Below are positions 1 through 9,651 of a stretch of DNA of 64,000 nt, in pieces. Position 1 is the first letter of the stretch, and every line of letters begins with the position of its first letter. The DNA is taken from positions 248,001-312,000 of the forward strand of contig JABBOV010000008.1 in the NCBI GenBank assembly GCA_012927625.1, in the 5' to 3' direction. The notes under the pieces are model-generated. The model was not told the origin of the DNA and made no database searches. It saw only the letters and a program-made list of their open reading frames with translations. A program made the translations under genes and the position numbers. The stretch comes from Glaciimonas sp. (GTDB lineage Bacteria; Pseudomonadota; Gammaproteobacteria; Burkholderiales; Burkholderiaceae_D).

Positions 1-390
1 GGCAAAATTGTCGCTGCAATCGAGGACAACACTGGCCTCCGACACTAATTCAGCCAGCCGATCACCTTGCAAACGCTCATTGATGGCAATTACATTGACT
101 TCAGGATTAATCTGAGCCAAGGTCTTTTGCCCGGAAAGCACTTTGGCCTGGCCGATGCGTTCGGTTGTGTGCAAAATCTGTCGCTGCAGATTGGTTAAGT
201 CAACGGTGTCATTGTCGACCAGGGTGATACTGCCAACGCCGGCCGATGCCAGATAGAAAGCTGCGGGCGAACCCAGTCCCCCTGCACCGATAATCAGCGC
301 GTGGGCTGCCAGGATTTTCTCCTGTCCTTCTATGCCGATTTCATCCAGCAGAATATGTCGTGAATAGCGTAACAGTTGATTGTCATTCAT
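1..390 (-). CDS. moeB: MoeB/ThiF/HesA-family adenylyltransferase, C-terminus cut by window edge
   Basis: Reading the complement from the ATG at 390 gives 130 codons without a stop, running off the left edge. The N-terminus has the YSRHILL motif and the nucleotide-binding loop GAGGLGSP near residues 39-46, followed by LVDNDTVDLTNLQRQ and a DCSDNF motif near the edge. These are hallmarks of E1-like enzymes that adenylate the C-terminal glycine of MoaD or ThiS sulfur carriers in molybdopterin or thiamine synthesis. MoeB and ThiF cannot be told apart without the C-terminal half, so the symbol is tentative. It lies head-on downstream of nothing visible; ctpA on the same strand lies upstream, separated by a terminator. 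Confidence 0.85.
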   Translation of the reverse strand, partial: MNDNQLLRYSRHILLDEIGIEGQEKILAAHALIIGAGGLGSPAAFYLASAGVGSITLVDNDTVDLTNLQRQILHTTERIGQAKVLSGQKTLAQINPEVNVIAINERLQGDRLAELVSEASVVLDCSDNFA

Positions 391-430
391 CGTGCGGGGA
401 TATAAGTGTGGCGCAAGAAGTGGGGCGTAC

Positions 431-457
431 AAAAAAGCCGCATTACTGCGGCCTTTT
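431..457 (-). terminator. Rho-independent terminator after ctpA
   Basis: A perfect 6-bp stem, GCCGCA-TTAC-TGCGGC (437-452), is flanked by six A on the left, which reads as a U tract on the minus strand. It sits 16-42 nt past the ctpA stop codon. T-rich sequence on the right could make it work weakly in the other direction too. Confidence 0.7.
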
Positions 458-472
458 CTTTAGCAAGAGCAA

Positions 473-1924
473 TTATTTTTTCTGGTTGGGATCAGTTTTA
501 TCGGTTGCTGGACTACTGGCAACCTCGGGCTTAACCTTGGTAACTTGCACTGGCAATCCTTTAAGATGATTCATTGCCTGCGCCAACTGGAAGTCATCCG
601 GGCCGCCGTATTCAAGCGGCTTGCGTTTTTTCTCGAGGGCAATCAGGCGCTGCTCTTCTTCCAGTCCATCACGATGCGGGCTAACAGCATCAGCTTGCTT
701 GACCGTGTCGTTGGTCAAATGTTTTTGGAGATCGGCTTCGCGCAGTCGCAAGCTGTTCAAACCATCACCATCTGCATATTCTTCCACCAATAAATCGGGA
801 ACAATTCCTTTGGCCTGGATGGAGCGGCCATTCGGGGTGTAATAGCGTGCAGTAGTCAATTTGACGGCCGTATCAGCCGACAATTGCCGGATAGTCTGTA
901 CCGAGCCTTTGCCGAATGTTTGGGTACCCATGATAGTTGCGCGTTTGTAATCTTGCAACGCGCCCGCCACGATTTCAGAGGCAGAAGCAGAGCCGGTGTT
1001 GACCAGCACCACCATGGGCACTTTCTTGATCGCATCAGGCAGTTTGGAGAGTGGATCGCTTAATGCCCGGGATGCATAATATTCGCGCTGGGCATAAAAG
1101 GTAGCCTTGGAATCCGGTAACTGGCCGTTGGTGGATACAATCACTACATCTTTTGGCAGGAATGCTGCGGCAACGCCAATTGCGCCAGGCAATACGCCGC
1201 CTGGATCATTACGCAGATCCAGAACCAAACCTTTCAGGTTCGGATCTTTCGCGTACAGATCGTCAATTTTCTTGACAAGGTCATCTACCGTCGGTTCTTG
1301 AAACTGTGCTACGCGCAACCAGCCGTATCCGGGTTCGATTATTTTGGCTTTGACGCTCTGGACGTGGATTTCCTGCCTGACAATCGGGATGATTAATGGC
1401 TTGTCTTCCTCTTTGCGCGCGATAGTCAGGGTAATTTTGGTATTGGGCTCGCCGCGCATTTTCTTCACTGCCTGATCGAGGGTCATGCCCTTGACCGGCG
1501 TCGAGTCGAGACGGGTAATCAAATCACCGGCTTTGATTCCAGCGCGATAAGCAGGAGAATCTTCGATTGGCGAAATGACTTTTACATAACCGTCTTCCAT
1601 TCCCACCTCAATCCCAAGGCCGACAAATTTGCCCTGGGTACCTTCACGCAATTCCTTGAAGGCTTTCTTGTCCAGATAGGATGAATGCGGGTCCAGCGAC
1701 GCGACCATGCCCGAAATAGCTTCGGTCAGCAGCTTTTTGTCTTCTACCGGCTCGACATAGTCGGATTTGATCAAGCCGAAGACATCGGCCAGCTGGCGCA
1801 ATTCTTCATAGGGAAGCGGCGCAGTAACTGACTTTTGCGCAAGTGCAGAAAACTGCATGGATGCCGCGACGCCAGCAATCAAGCCGAGACCGATCAGACC
1901 GAAATTTTTGAGTTTGCTGCCCAT
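473..1924 (-). CDS. ctpA: C-terminal processing peptidase (S41 family, PDZ domain)
   Basis: A 483-residue serine protease of the CtpA/Prc family that trims periplasmic proteins and cell-wall hydrolases. An N-terminal membrane anchor or signal (about residues 8-29) is followed by a PDZ domain (about 100-180) and the S41 catalytic domain. The nucleophile lies in GSASASE (about 311-317) and the general-base lysine in FGKGSVQT (about Lys339). The C-terminal tail is charged and of low complexity. It is separated from envC upstream by 3 nt, so the two are cotranscribed. Pairing of ctpA with envC and gpmA is common in betaproteobacteria and fits a role in cell-wall remodelling at division. Confidence 0.93.
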   Translation of the reverse strand: MGSKLKNFGLIGLGLIAGVAASMQFSALAQKSVTAPLPYEELRQLADVFGLIKSDYVEPVEDKKLLTEAISGMVASLDPHSSYLDKKAFKELREGTQGKFVGLGIEVGMEDGYVKVISPIEDSPAYRAGIKAGDLITRLDSTPVKGMTLDQAVKKMRGEPNTKITLTIARKEEDKPLIIPIVRQEIHVQSVKAKIIEPGYGWLRVAQFQEPTVDDLVKKIDDLYAKDPNLKGLVLDLRNDPGGVLPGAIGVAAAFLPKDVVIVSTNGQLPDSKATFYAQREYYASRALSDPLSKLPDAIKKVPMVVLVNTGSASASEIVAGALQDYKRATIMGTQTFGKGSVQTIRQLSADTAVKLTTARYYTPNGRSIQAKGIVPDLLVEEYADGDGLNSLRLREADLQKHLTNDTVKQADAVSPHRDGLEEEQRLIALEKKRKPLEYGGPDDFQLAQAMNHLKGLPVQVTKVKPEVASSPATDKTDPNQKK

Positions 1925-1927
1925 GTA

Positions 1928-3397
1928 TCACCTAATAGTTGTCCAGCCAAGTGGATCGAATGCGCGGCCCTGATGCCGCATTTCAAAGTATAAGCCGGAT
2001 TGCTCGCTACCGCCGCTAGTGCCTGTGCTCGAAATGGTTTCGCCCGATTTGACCACGTCTCCCAGACGTTTGAAAAGAGCCTGATTATTGCCGTAAATTG
2101 TCATGTACTGACTGCCGTGATCAATAATGATCAGATTGCCGAAACCACGCAGCCAATCTGCAAATATAACACGCCCCGGGGCTACGGCTTTTACCTCAAG
2201 GCCCTCGCCGGCGCGGATGAACAACCCTTTCGAGTTAGGGCCGTCGCCCCGTTTACCGCCGAACCTCACCACTATTTCGCCGCGTATTGGCAATCGTAGC
2301 TGGCCCCGCATTTTGGCGAAGACGCCCTCCGGCATGCCGGGATCAGGCGCAAGTTCGTTGCGCGCCGAGGGCTCTGCGGGTTTCAGTGCAGCATCCTCAG
2401 CTTCTGAACTCGTTGGCTGGCTTTTTCCGGTTAGTGCTTTGCGCCCAGTATCTTTTTTAGCTTGCAAGGCTTGTTGCTGCAGGCGCTCGACCCGTGATCG
2501 CTCTGCTTTGGCCCTGACTGCCAACTGTTCCTGGCGCCGTTTCTCTTGTGCGATTGCTTCGGCCTTTTTCTGCGCTTGCATCAACTGCGCCAGCTTGGTC
2601 ACCAGCCCTGCCAGACGCTGATCATCACGCTCCAAATGGCCGGCTTCTTTGCGCTGCGTCACAAGTTTGCTCGACAATTGCGCCAATAAACGCGCACGGC
2701 GAACTTTCTCCTGTTCCAGCAAGGTTTTTTGCGCCTGTTCATCCTGGGCGATTTCGTCCAGTTTGTCTTTTGCGCTCTGTGCCGCGACCTGATTGACTTC
2801 GACCGCTTTCAGGTTGGTGCGCAGCGATTCAACCATTCGAGCTTGCGCTTGCGACACATAACCCATGTATCGAAGTTCGCGATTAATGCGGTTGGGATTG
2901 TCGCCCGACAGCAAAAGTTTGGTGCGATCTTCATTGCCGGCCATATATTGCTCACGCAATAATTGCGCCAGTTGATTCTGCTCTACCTGTACCGTTTTGA
3001 CGAGTTCACCTTGTTGTTGCGCCAATTGCGACAGCCTGGCTTCGGTCTGCGTTTGCTCTGTGCTCAGGTTGCGTAAAGAACTGCTGGCGTACGAAATCGC
3101 GCGTTCAGATTTGGCCAGTGCATCGGTCGCGCTATCTTTAGCGGTTTCGGTTTGTGCAATGTCCCGTTTGAGTTCACCCATTTTTTGCCGCAAATCGGTG
3201 CGTTCGGATTCGGCGACCGATTTTTGTTTGGCGCGCTCAGTAATTTTGTCGGCAGCAAGAGCGCTCTGCGGTACAGAGAGGAATGAGGCTAGTATGCCGC
3301 ACAGCACAGCGCCATGCGCCAGTGCTATCGGCGCTATAAACCAAGCGCGACTGTCGCGCCCAACGGGGCGCGGGCAATACTCTAGCGGATTTGACAT
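1928..3397 (-). CDS. envC: Murein hydrolase activator EnvC (degenerate M23/LytM)
   Basis: A periplasmic protein of about 489 residues with a signal segment near residues 18-48, a long glutamine- and lysine-rich coiled coil, and a C-terminal LytM domain. The metal-site motifs are lost: KGLFIRA stands where active M23 enzymes have HKGVD, and YFEMRHQG where they have HxHxE. This is typical of EnvC-type proteins, which activate amidases (AmiA/AmiB) rather than cut peptidoglycan. The ATG at 3397 (MSNPLEY) avoids running into gpmA; an in-frame start at 3454 would overlap gpmA by 47 nt. Cotranscribed with ctpA. Confidence 0.88.
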   Translation of the reverse strand: MSNPLEYCPRPVGRDSRAWFIAPIALAHGAVLCGILASFLSVPQSALAADKITERAKQKSVAESERTDLRQKMGELKRDIAQTETAKDSATDALAKSERAISYASSSLRNLSTEQTQTEARLSQLAQQQGELVKTVQVEQNQLAQLLREQYMAGNEDRTKLLLSGDNPNRINRELRYMGYVSQAQARMVESLRTNLKAVEVNQVAAQSAKDKLDEIAQDEQAQKTLLEQEKVRRARLLAQLSSKLVTQRKEAGHLERDDQRLAGLVTKLAQLMQAQKKAEAIAQEKRRQEQLAVRAKAERSRVERLQQQALQAKKDTGRKALTGKSQPTSSEAEDAALKPAEPSARNELAPDPGMPEGVFAKMRGQLRLPIRGEIVVRFGGKRGDGPNSKGLFIRAGEGLEVKAVAPGRVIFADWLRGFGNLIIIDHGSQYMTIYGNNQALFKRLGDVVKSGETISSTGTSGGSEQSGLYFEMRHQGRAFDPLGWTTIR

Positions 3398-3407
3398 CGG
3401 TACCGAA

Positions 3408-4154
3408 TTACTTCGCCTTTCCCTGGCTGGCAACCGCTTGCAACGCGGCTGCAATAACCGACTGGTCGCCCAGGTAATAGCTTTTGATCGGTTTCAGGTC
3501 GGTATCCAGTTCATACACCAACGGTTGCCCGTTGGGGACGTTCAGACCGACGATGTCGGCGTCGCTGATGCCGTCTAGCATCTTGATCAGCGCGCGCAAG
3601 CTGTTGCCATGGGCACTGATGATGATGCGCTTACCGGCGCGGATGGCCGGCGCGATTGAATCGTCCCAGGCCGGTATCACGCGCGCCACAGTGTCTTTCA
3701 GGCATTCGGTGAGTGGAATCTGTTCGCGCCGGAGGCTGGCATAACGTGGGTCGTCATACGAAACACGTGGGTCTTGCTGCGCTAGCGGCTGCGGTGGAAT
3801 ATCGTAACTGCGGCGCCATGCCAGTACCTGCGCCTCACCATACTGCGCTGCAGTTTCGGCCTTGTTCAATCCTTGCAAGGCACCGTAGTGGCGCTCGTTA
3901 AGGCGCCAGTCATGCACAACCGGCAGCCACATCAAGTCCATCTCGTCGAGCGTCCCCCAGAGCGTGCGGATGGCACGTTTGAGTACCGATGTATAAGCCA
4001 GGTCGAAAGTAAATCCGGCTTCGCGCAGCAGAGCGCCAGCCTGCTTTGCTTCAGCGACGCCTTTTGCAGTCAGATCGACGTCGGTCCAGCCGGTGAAGCG
4101 GTTGTCAAGATTCCAGGTGGATTCGCCGTGGCGCATTAATACGAGTTTGTACAT
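3408..4154 (-). CDS. gpmA: 2,3-bisphosphoglycerate-dependent phosphoglycerate mutase
   Basis: A 248-residue glycolytic enzyme that interconverts 3- and 2-phosphoglycerate in the cytoplasm. It has the phosphohistidine motif LMRHGEST with His9, the second catalytic histidine in SAHGNS (His182) and Glu87 in LNERHYG. The length and start match the family (about 248). It lies first in a minus-strand series gpmA-envC-ctpA and diverges from the rhodanese gene. Confidence 0.96.
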   Translation of the reverse strand: MYKLVLMRHGESTWNLDNRFTGWTDVDLTAKGVAEAKQAGALLREAGFTFDLAYTSVLKRAIRTLWGTLDEMDLMWLPVVHDWRLNERHYGALQGLNKAETAAQYGEAQVLAWRRSYDIPPQPLAQQDPRVSYDDPRYASLRREQIPLTECLKDTVARVIPAWDDSIAPAIRAGKRIIISAHGNSLRALIKMLDGISDADIVGLNVPNGQPLVYELDTDLKPIKSYYLGDQSVIAAALQAVASQGKAK

Positions 4155-4377
4155 GTTCGGAAGTAAAAAGCGTAAAGAAAGGTTAAGTTCGAGTTGGGTT
4201 AGATTGAATTCAGGCTTCTATTTTATAATGATGCGCTTGACTGCGGTCCATTCATCGCTAAACCAGCCACTGTACATCGGCGTTTATGTGGGTTGACTGG
4301 TGCTTGTCGGTGTCAAACTACTGGTTTGCCGATGCCAGTTATCGATAACTTTATTAGACTTTTATTATTGGAAACTT

Positions 4378-4779
4378 GTGAAATTCATTCTTGAAAATAT
4401 CAGTTTGTTTGGCTTGGCACTCTTTTCTGGTGGTGCTTTGCTGGTGCCCGGCTTGTTGCGGCGCGGCTCGAAAGTGAGCCTGTTGCAAGCAACCCAGATC
4501 ATCAATCAGGGCAAGGCCTTGATTCTGGATGTGCGCGAGCCGGATGAATTCGCGGCTGGTCATCTGCGGGATGCAAAAAACATCAGCCAGAAAATTTTGC
4601 CGTCGAAGTTGGGCGAAATTGAAAAATTCAAGAGCAAACCCGTCATCGTCGTTTGTGCGACTGGGACCCGTTCGGCTAGCGCAACAGCACGATTAAAAAA
4701 AGCCGGCTTCAGCGAAGCCGTGAGTCTGGACGGCGGCATGACCGCGTGGCAGGCGCAAAGCTTGCCAACTGTTAAATAA
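4378..4779 (+). CDS. Membrane-anchored rhodanese-like sulfurtransferase
   Basis: A 133-residue protein from a GTG start at 4378, chosen because GGAA lies 5 nt upstream and because it puts one N-terminal membrane segment (about residues 7-26) directly ahead of the rhodanese fold. An upstream ATG at 4300 is possible but adds an unconserved-looking leader. The active loop is CATGTRS with Cys93. Rhodanese-like proteins move sulfane sulfur; the physiological acceptor is unknown. It is followed 13 nt later by grxC, and rhodanese-grxC-secB-gpsA is a common betaproteobacterial order. Confidence 0.85.
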   Translation: MKFILENISLFGLALFSGGALLVPGLLRRGSKVSLLQATQIINQGKALILDVREPDEFAAGHLRDAKNISQKILPSKLGEIEKFKSKPVIVVCATGTRSASATARLKKAGFSEAVSLDGGMTAWQAQSLPTVK

Positions 4780-4792
4780 GAAGGAGCCAAAT

Positions 4793-5056
4793 ATGACAGC
4801 ACATGTATTAATGTATAGCACTGGAGTCTGCCCTTACTGCGTGATGGCGGAGCGTCTTTTGAAAGCCAAGGGAGTGGACGAGATTGAAAAAGTGCGGATT
4901 GATCTCGACCCGCAGCAGCGCGATACGATGATGCAGAAGACCGGCCGTCGCACGGTGCCGCAAATCTATATCGGCGACACTTACGTGGGCGGTTTCGACG
5001 ATTTGTCGGCGCTGGACCATTCGGGTGGACTTGATGCGCTGCTCAAAGGCGCTTAA
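4793..5056 (+). CDS. grxC: Glutaredoxin 3
   Basis: An 87-residue dithiol glutaredoxin that reduces disulfides with glutathione. The redox motif CPYC is at 13-16, and the TVPQ cis-proline loop and GG-DD glutathione-binding motif follow. A good ribosome site (AAGGAG) precedes the ATG. It is the middle gene of the rhodanese-grxC-secB set. Confidence 0.96.
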   Translation: MTAHVLMYSTGVCPYCVMAERLLKAKGVDEIEKVRIDLDPQQRDTMMQKTGRRTVPQIYIGDTYVGGFDDLSALDHSGGLDALLKGA

Positions 5057-5145
5057 GCTGTATTCCAGGCATTACAATACCCAACTAGACGGGCGCTGGA
5101 TACGCACTTCCTCGCGCCCATTTTCAAACCTTATGAAAGCGTTTC

Positions 5146-5631
5146 ATGACTGAAGAAGTCCAGCAACCTGTATTCCAAATCCAGCGCGTCTACCTGAAAG
5201 ATTTGTCTCTGGAACAACCGAATTCGCCGGCAATTTTCCTTGAGCAAGAGGCGCCGAATATCGAAGTCGCAGTCGATGTTGGAGTCGACAACCTGGCTGA
5301 CGGAATTTTTGAATCGACTGTGACAATTACCGTTACCGCCAAGATCAATGACAAGGTAGCCTTTCTGGTCGAAGGCAAGCAAGCCGGCATCTTTGAAGCG
5401 CGCAACATTCCGCCCGATCAAATTGAAGCCTTGCTAGGGATTGGTTGTCCGAACATCGTGTATCCGTATTTGCGCGCCAACATCGCCGACGCGATTACCC
5501 GTGCCGGTTTTCCTCCGGTGCATTTGTCTGAAATCAATTTTGAAGTGTTTTATCAGCAGCGCCAGCAAGCCCTTGCGGAACAAAACGCATCCGCCATCCT
5601 GGTACCGGATGGCACGCCTACCACCCACTGA
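5146..5631 (+). CDS. secB: Protein-export chaperone SecB
   Basis: A 161-residue cytoplasmic export chaperone that holds precursor proteins unfolded and passes them to SecA. The sequence shows the family features throughout: [14 protein letters not shown] at the start, the [15 protein letters not shown] block and the [11 protein letters not shown] motif. The acidic, Gln-rich tail is of normal length. It lies downstream of grxC, as in most proteobacteria. Confidence 0.97.
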   Translation: MTEEVQQPVFQIQRVYLKDLSLEQPNSPAIFLEQEAPNIEVAVDVGVDNLADGIFESTVTITVTAKINDKVAFLVEGKQAGIFEARNIPPDQIEALLGIGCPNIVYPYLRANIADAITRAGFPPVHLSEINFEVFYQQRQQALAEQNASAILVPDGTPTTH

Positions 5632-5665
5632 AGAACGCACTTTGCTGCCCTGCCGGAGCCGGTTC

Positions 5666-6109
5666 ATGAAGACCGCAATTTTCGCTGTAAGTTTGGGATT
5701 AATAGCGCAAGCTGGTACAGCGCATGCGGTTGATTTTAAATCAGTCGCAGCAGCGCCTGCCATCATGTACGACGCGCCTTCGGTGCGTGGTGCGAAAGTG
5801 TTTATCGCACCGCGCAACATGCCGCTCGAAGTGATCCTGACCTACGGCGATTGGACTAAGGTGCGCGACGCCAGCGGGGATTTGTCCTGGGTCGAATCCA
5901 GTGCACTGAATGCGCAGCGCTGGGTGGTGGTCAATGTCGCCAATGCCCGGATTCTGGCATCGCAGGACGAAGCCGCCAGCGTCGTCTTCAGCGCCGACAA
6001 AAACGTCTTGCTCGAATTGCTGGCACCGGCGACATCCGGCTGGCTCAAGGTAAAGCACCGCGACGGAGAGAGCGGCTACGTCAAGGCAACCGATGTGTGG
6101 GGCGAGTAG
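5666..6109 (+). CDS. Secreted bacterial SH3-domain protein
   Basis: From the ATG at 5666 (GGAG 8 nt upstream) it encodes 147 residues, with a cleavable signal peptide (about 1-20, ending in AHA) and two SH3b-like modules. Each has the pattern of variable-ligand binding followed by W-TKVRD or W-LKVKHRDG and a final G-V. Such SH3b proteins usually sit in the periplasm and may bind peptidoglycan; no enzymatic motif is present. An upstream in-frame ATG at 5609 would hide the signal peptide, so it is not preferred. It sits between secB and gpsA. Confidence 0.75.
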   Translation: MKTAIFAVSLGLIAQAGTAHAVDFKSVAAAPAIMYDAPSVRGAKVFIAPRNMPLEVILTYGDWTKVRDASGDLSWVESSALNAQRWVVVNVANARILASQDEAASVVFSADKNVLLELLAPATSGWLKVKHRDGESGYVKATDVWGE

Positions 6110-6292
6110 ATTTCTCTGTAAATATTAGGGGTATGCCTAAAAACAGGTGATTCGCCGCATATTTTTCATGTGGAAATTATTTATACAGAAGCCAGTATCA
6201 ATACAATCACAAACATCAGGAAGCGCTTTCCCGAAGCGCCCCGCCTACCCTCTGCGATACCGATCCCTGCCAGAAAATAACTGTATACCGCC

Positions 6293-7321
6293 ATGTCAAC
6301 CGATGCCACCTTGTCTTCCATGCCGATGCATATCACAATCCTCGGCGCCGGCGCCTGGGGCACCGCTCTGGCGACCTCGCTGGCCGAACGGCATCCAGTC
6401 GTGTTGTGGGGACGCGATGCCGCGCTAATCCGGGACAGTACTGCGCGGCGGGAAAATTTTCGTTTTTTGCCGGGCATCCACTTGCCGGATGGACTCGAAT
6501 TGAGTGCCGATTTCGAGCAAGCCGTCACGCATTCTGCGATCAATGGCTTGCTGATCGCGGCCACGCCGGTGGCCGGTTTGCGCTCCCTGCTGGAACGTCT
6601 GAAACCGCATGCGCCGGCCAATTTAATCTGGCTCTGCAAAGGCTTCGAAGAACAAACCCGAATGCTGCCGCATCAAGTGGTGCGCGACGTGTTGGGCGAC
6701 TCCATCCCGGTCGGCGCGTTGTCGGGCCCGTCGTTCGCACTGGAGGTGGCGCGCGGCCTGCCGTGCGCGCTGACGATTGCCACCACCGCCCCCGGTTTCC
6801 GGGGTCATGTGGTGCGCGCGATTCACGGCGGCAATATCCGGCTGTATTCGAGTGAAGACCTTATCGGAGTCGAGGTTGGCGGCGCCGTCAAGAATATCCT
6901 GGCGATTGCCACCGGTATCGCCGATGGCCTGGGTCTGGGGTTGAACGCCCGCGCCGCGCTGATTACGCGCGGCCTGGCTGAAATCACGCGACTCGGCGCG
7001 GCACTCGGAGGCCAACCTGAAACCTTTATGGGCCTGGCCGGAGTGGGTGACCTGATTCTGACTTGCACCGGTGACTTGTCGCGCAATCGTCAAGTCGGCT
7101 TAGGCTTGGCCCAAGGCAAATCGCTGGCAGCGATCGTAGCCGATCTCGGGCATGTGGCCGAGGGTGTGCGGTGCGCACAGACGGTGCGCGCGCTGGCGCT
7201 TGAGCTTAATGTGAGCATGCCAATTACCGACGCGGTAGCCGGCGTGCTATTCGACCGCGATCCGGTACCGGAAATGGTGGCGCGCCTGTTGGCGCGCGAC
7301 CCGCGCGAAGAATCAATGTAG
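6293..7321 (+). CDS. gpsA: NAD(P)-dependent glycerol-3-phosphate dehydrogenase
   Basis: A 342-residue cytoplasmic enzyme that reduces dihydroxyacetone phosphate to sn-glycerol-3-phosphate for phospholipid synthesis. The Rossmann motif GAGAWGTALA lies at 18-27, followed by the LCKGFE and LSGPSFALEVA motifs and the conserved GGAVKNILAIA catalytic-lysine region. An internal ATG at 6320 (MPMHITIL) could be the true start, since neither start has a clear ribosome site. The 183-nt gap upstream holds no gene. Confidence 0.95.
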   Translation: MSTDATLSSMPMHITILGAGAWGTALATSLAERHPVVLWGRDAALIRDSTARRENFRFLPGIHLPDGLELSADFEQAVTHSAINGLLIAATPVAGLRSLLERLKPHAPANLIWLCKGFEEQTRMLPHQVVRDVLGDSIPVGALSGPSFALEVARGLPCALTIATTAPGFRGHVVRAIHGGNIRLYSSEDLIGVEVGGAVKNILAIATGIADGLGLGLNARAALITRGLAEITRLGAALGGQPETFMGLAGVGDLILTCTGDLSRNRQVGLGLAQGKSLAAIVADLGHVAEGVRCAQTVRALALELNVSMPITDAVAGVLFDRDPVPEMVARLLARDPREESM

Positions 7322-7324
7322 ATG

Positions 7325-7500
7325 TCTGACACGGCAGCGTCCGCTGCCGCAACGCCGACAACACCAGGCATCTTGGCCGCCCACCGAAGCCATCGGCGAG
7401 CCAACCGACCAGGCTGGGGCGACAATCTGACCAAGAGCGAACAATCCTGGCCCCGTCCGGCTGGCGACGCCTGCCTTGAAACTTAAAACGATCCAGCATG
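7325..7500 (-). pseudogene. Frameshifted remnant of the C-terminus of an MFS-type transporter
   Basis: No intact gene fits the 491-nt gap after gpsA. On the minus strand, one frame reads GLFALGQIVAP and, after a shift near 7415-7425, another frame continues SLVGWLADGFGG followed by a leucine-rich stretch. Joined, these resemble the last two membrane helices of a major-facilitator protein (GQIxGPxLxGWLADxxGG). The rest of the gene is missing. The match is read by eye from two short segments, so this is a cautious call. Confidence 0.4.
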
Positions 7501-7525
7501 CCAGCTCAAACGCGCGGTGAAGCAC

Positions 7526-7813
7526 CCCGCATCAGGGCTGACAGCGGCTTACCAGGCAATTCGACAGTCCCGATCATATGCTGACAAACCAGGGCAATTA
7601 AATGTGGCATATAACACATCTATTATGTCTATAATGCTGCAGCAAATTGCTGCGAGGTAATGCAGGCCCATCATCCGCGCAAAGCGAATGCCATGAGAAC
7701 GTATGCTGATCCTGATGGATATCGAAAAAATGATGTCTTCGTCTGACATTGGATTGGTTGAACAATCTGCTAGTACATATAAAAAAACCAATATCAATCG
7801 TTAGGAGACACGC
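7526..7813. other. Upstream region of the chemoreceptor gene
   Basis: No coding region is supported here. The stretch is AT-rich around 7600-7640, with a TATAAT-like -10 hexamer near 7629 and an ACAT-N5-ATGT inverted repeat beside it. A promoter for the downstream chemoreceptor is likely here but is not defined. No FliA-type (TAAAG-N15-GCCGATAA) site was seen. Confidence 0.4.
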
Positions 7814-9490
7814 ATGATCAAGCTGCAAAATTTCCGTTCCATAAGTATTGCCAAAAAACTCGGGCTGCTCACATTTAGCGCCATCCTCGGCATCGTCGCA
7901 CTGACCGCGCTATTTCTGGTTTCAGAGCGGAAATTGATAATGGAAGAGCGCCAGAATAACGTGCGGCAAGTAGTGGAAACCGCGCACGGTTTGTTGACTT
8001 ACTACCACGACCTGGCGACCAAAGGTACACTGACCGAGCCGCAGGCGCAACAGCAGGCGATGGCAGCGATCAAGGGCTTGCGTTACAGCAACGCCGAATA
8101 TTTTTTTATAACCGATATGCAACCGCGCGCGCTGATGCATCCAATCAGTCCGGCACTGGACGGCAAGGACCTGTCGAACATGAAGGACCCGACCGGCAAG
8201 CTTCTTTTTGCAGAAATGGCATCCACCGTCAAAGCAAGCGGTGCTGGGTTCGTCCCTTATATGTGGCCCAAACCGGGCCACAATCAACCGGTGCAAAAGG
8301 TGACGTACGTCAAGGGATTTGCACCTTGGGGCTGGATTATCGGCTCCGGCGTATATGTGGATACGGTTGCAGCTGCGATTCTGAGCCGCTTGGTCAATTT
8401 TTCGATCGGCGCACTGATGCTGGCCGCCATCTTGTTTGTAATTGGCCGCGTGATTTCGCATTCGATTACGCGCCCGATGAATGAATCCGTAAAAATTGCG
8501 CAGAAAGTTGCATCCGGTGATTTGACCAGCCATATCGAGGTAAAAACCACGGACGAGACAGGTCAATTATTACAAGCGCTGAAAGACATGAACGGCAGCC
8601 TGGTGAATATCGTCGGCGGAGTGCGCAGCGGCACCGACACCATCGTCGCCGCCTCCAGTCAGATTGCCGCCGGCAGCCAGGATCTGGCGAGCCGCACCGA
8701 AGAACAGGCCAGTTCGCTGGAAGAAACCGCGTCCTCGATGGAAGAGTTGACCAGTACCGTGCAGCAGAATGCCGACAATGCTCATCAAGCCAACGCACTC
8801 GCACTTTCTGCCTCGCAAGTCGCGCAGAAAGGCGGCGCAGTGGTGGCGCAAGTGGTCGATACCATGGCCTCGATCAATGATTCATCCAGAAAAATCGTCG
8901 ACATTATCGGCGTCATTGACGGTATCGCGTTCCAGACCAACATTCTGGCACTGAATGCGGCCGTCGAAGCGGCCCGCGCCGGCGAGCAAGGCAGAGGTTT
9001 TGCGGTGGTCGCAACCGAAGTGCGCAACCTGGCGCAGCGCAGTGCCAGTGCCGCCAAGGAAATCAAAACATTAATCGGCGACTCAGTGGAAAAAGTAGAT
9101 CAGGGCGCCAAACTGGTCAACCAAGCCGGCATCACCATGACCGAGATCGTTGCCAGCGTCAAACGGGTCACCGACATCATGGACGCAATTACTTCGGCCA
9201 GCCAGGAGCAGACTTCCGGCATCGAGCAAATCAATCAAGCCATCAACCAGATGGATCAGGTTACCCAACAAAACTCAGCACTGGTGGAGGAGGCTGCAGC
9301 CGCTGCCGAATCGCTACAGGACCAGGCCGGCAACCTGTCGCAGGTCGTCAGTATCTTCAAGCTGGAAGGGATGCGCGTAACCCAAAAAAGCACTGTGCCT
9401 GAACGGAACATTAATACGGTGACAGCACTGCCGAATACCGGCCAGGGCAGCGCTCGCCCCAGCGACAGGAAACGGAGTGCAGTCGGCTAA
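7814..9490 (+). CDS. Methyl-accepting chemotaxis protein with single Cache sensor
   Basis: A 558-residue transmembrane chemoreceptor. Helix 1 lies at about 17-37, a periplasmic single-Cache sensor at about 38-190 (with the WPKPG and [15 protein letters not shown] features), helix 2 at about 193-213, then HAMP and the long signalling coiled coil with the conserved hairpin tip [17 protein letters not shown]. The C-terminus ends in a basic tail without an obvious NWETF-like CheR/CheB tether. Cache receptors of this kind often sense small carboxylates, but the ligand cannot be read from sequence. GGAGA lies 6 nt before the ATG. It is a single-gene unit. Confidence 0.94.
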   Translation: MIKLQNFRSISIAKKLGLLTFSAILGIVALTALFLVSERKLIMEERQNNVRQVVETAHGLLTYYHDLATKGTLTEPQAQQQAMAAIKGLRYSNAEYFFITDMQPRALMHPISPALDGKDLSNMKDPTGKLLFAEMASTVKASGAGFVPYMWPKPGHNQPVQKVTYVKGFAPWGWIIGSGVYVDTVAAAILSRLVNFSIGALMLAAILFVIGRVISHSITRPMNESVKIAQKVASGDLTSHIEVKTTDETGQLLQALKDMNGSLVNIVGGVRSGTDTIVAASSQIAAGSQDLASRTEEQASSLEETASSMEELTSTVQQNADNAHQANALALSASQVAQKGGAVVAQVVDTMASINDSSRKIVDIIGVIDGIAFQTNILALNAAVEAARAGEQGRGFAVVATEVRNLAQRSASAAKEIKTLIGDSVEKVDQGAKLVNQAGITMTEIVASVKRVTDIMDAITSASQEQTSGIEQINQAINQMDQVTQQNSALVEEAAAAAESLQDQAGNLSQVVSIFKLEGMRVTQKSTVPERNINTVTALPNTGQGSARPSDRKRSAVG

Positions 9491-9560
9491 AAAATTGCCA
9501 TGCAAACACTTAAAAATTATTCAATAACTACTAAGACGCTTTATTTAAGATCACAAATAA

Positions 9561-9607
9561 ATGACGGAGTATATTTAAAAAATTACATTTTTACGCATAT
9601 ATTTGTT
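9561..9607 (-). repeat. Intergenic repeat family, copy 1
   Basis: Read on the minus strand: TGCGT (arm, ending at 9593), 21 nt that are T-rich towards the end, then TACTCC (9566-9571 as GGAGTA on plus). The left hairpin arm is decayed. It lies between the converging chemoreceptor and cupin genes. See the finding on the seven-copy family. Confidence 0.65.
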
Positions 9608-9651
9608 GGCTTTTTTAAAAATACAACAGCCAGTATACTTTTTCTGCAACT

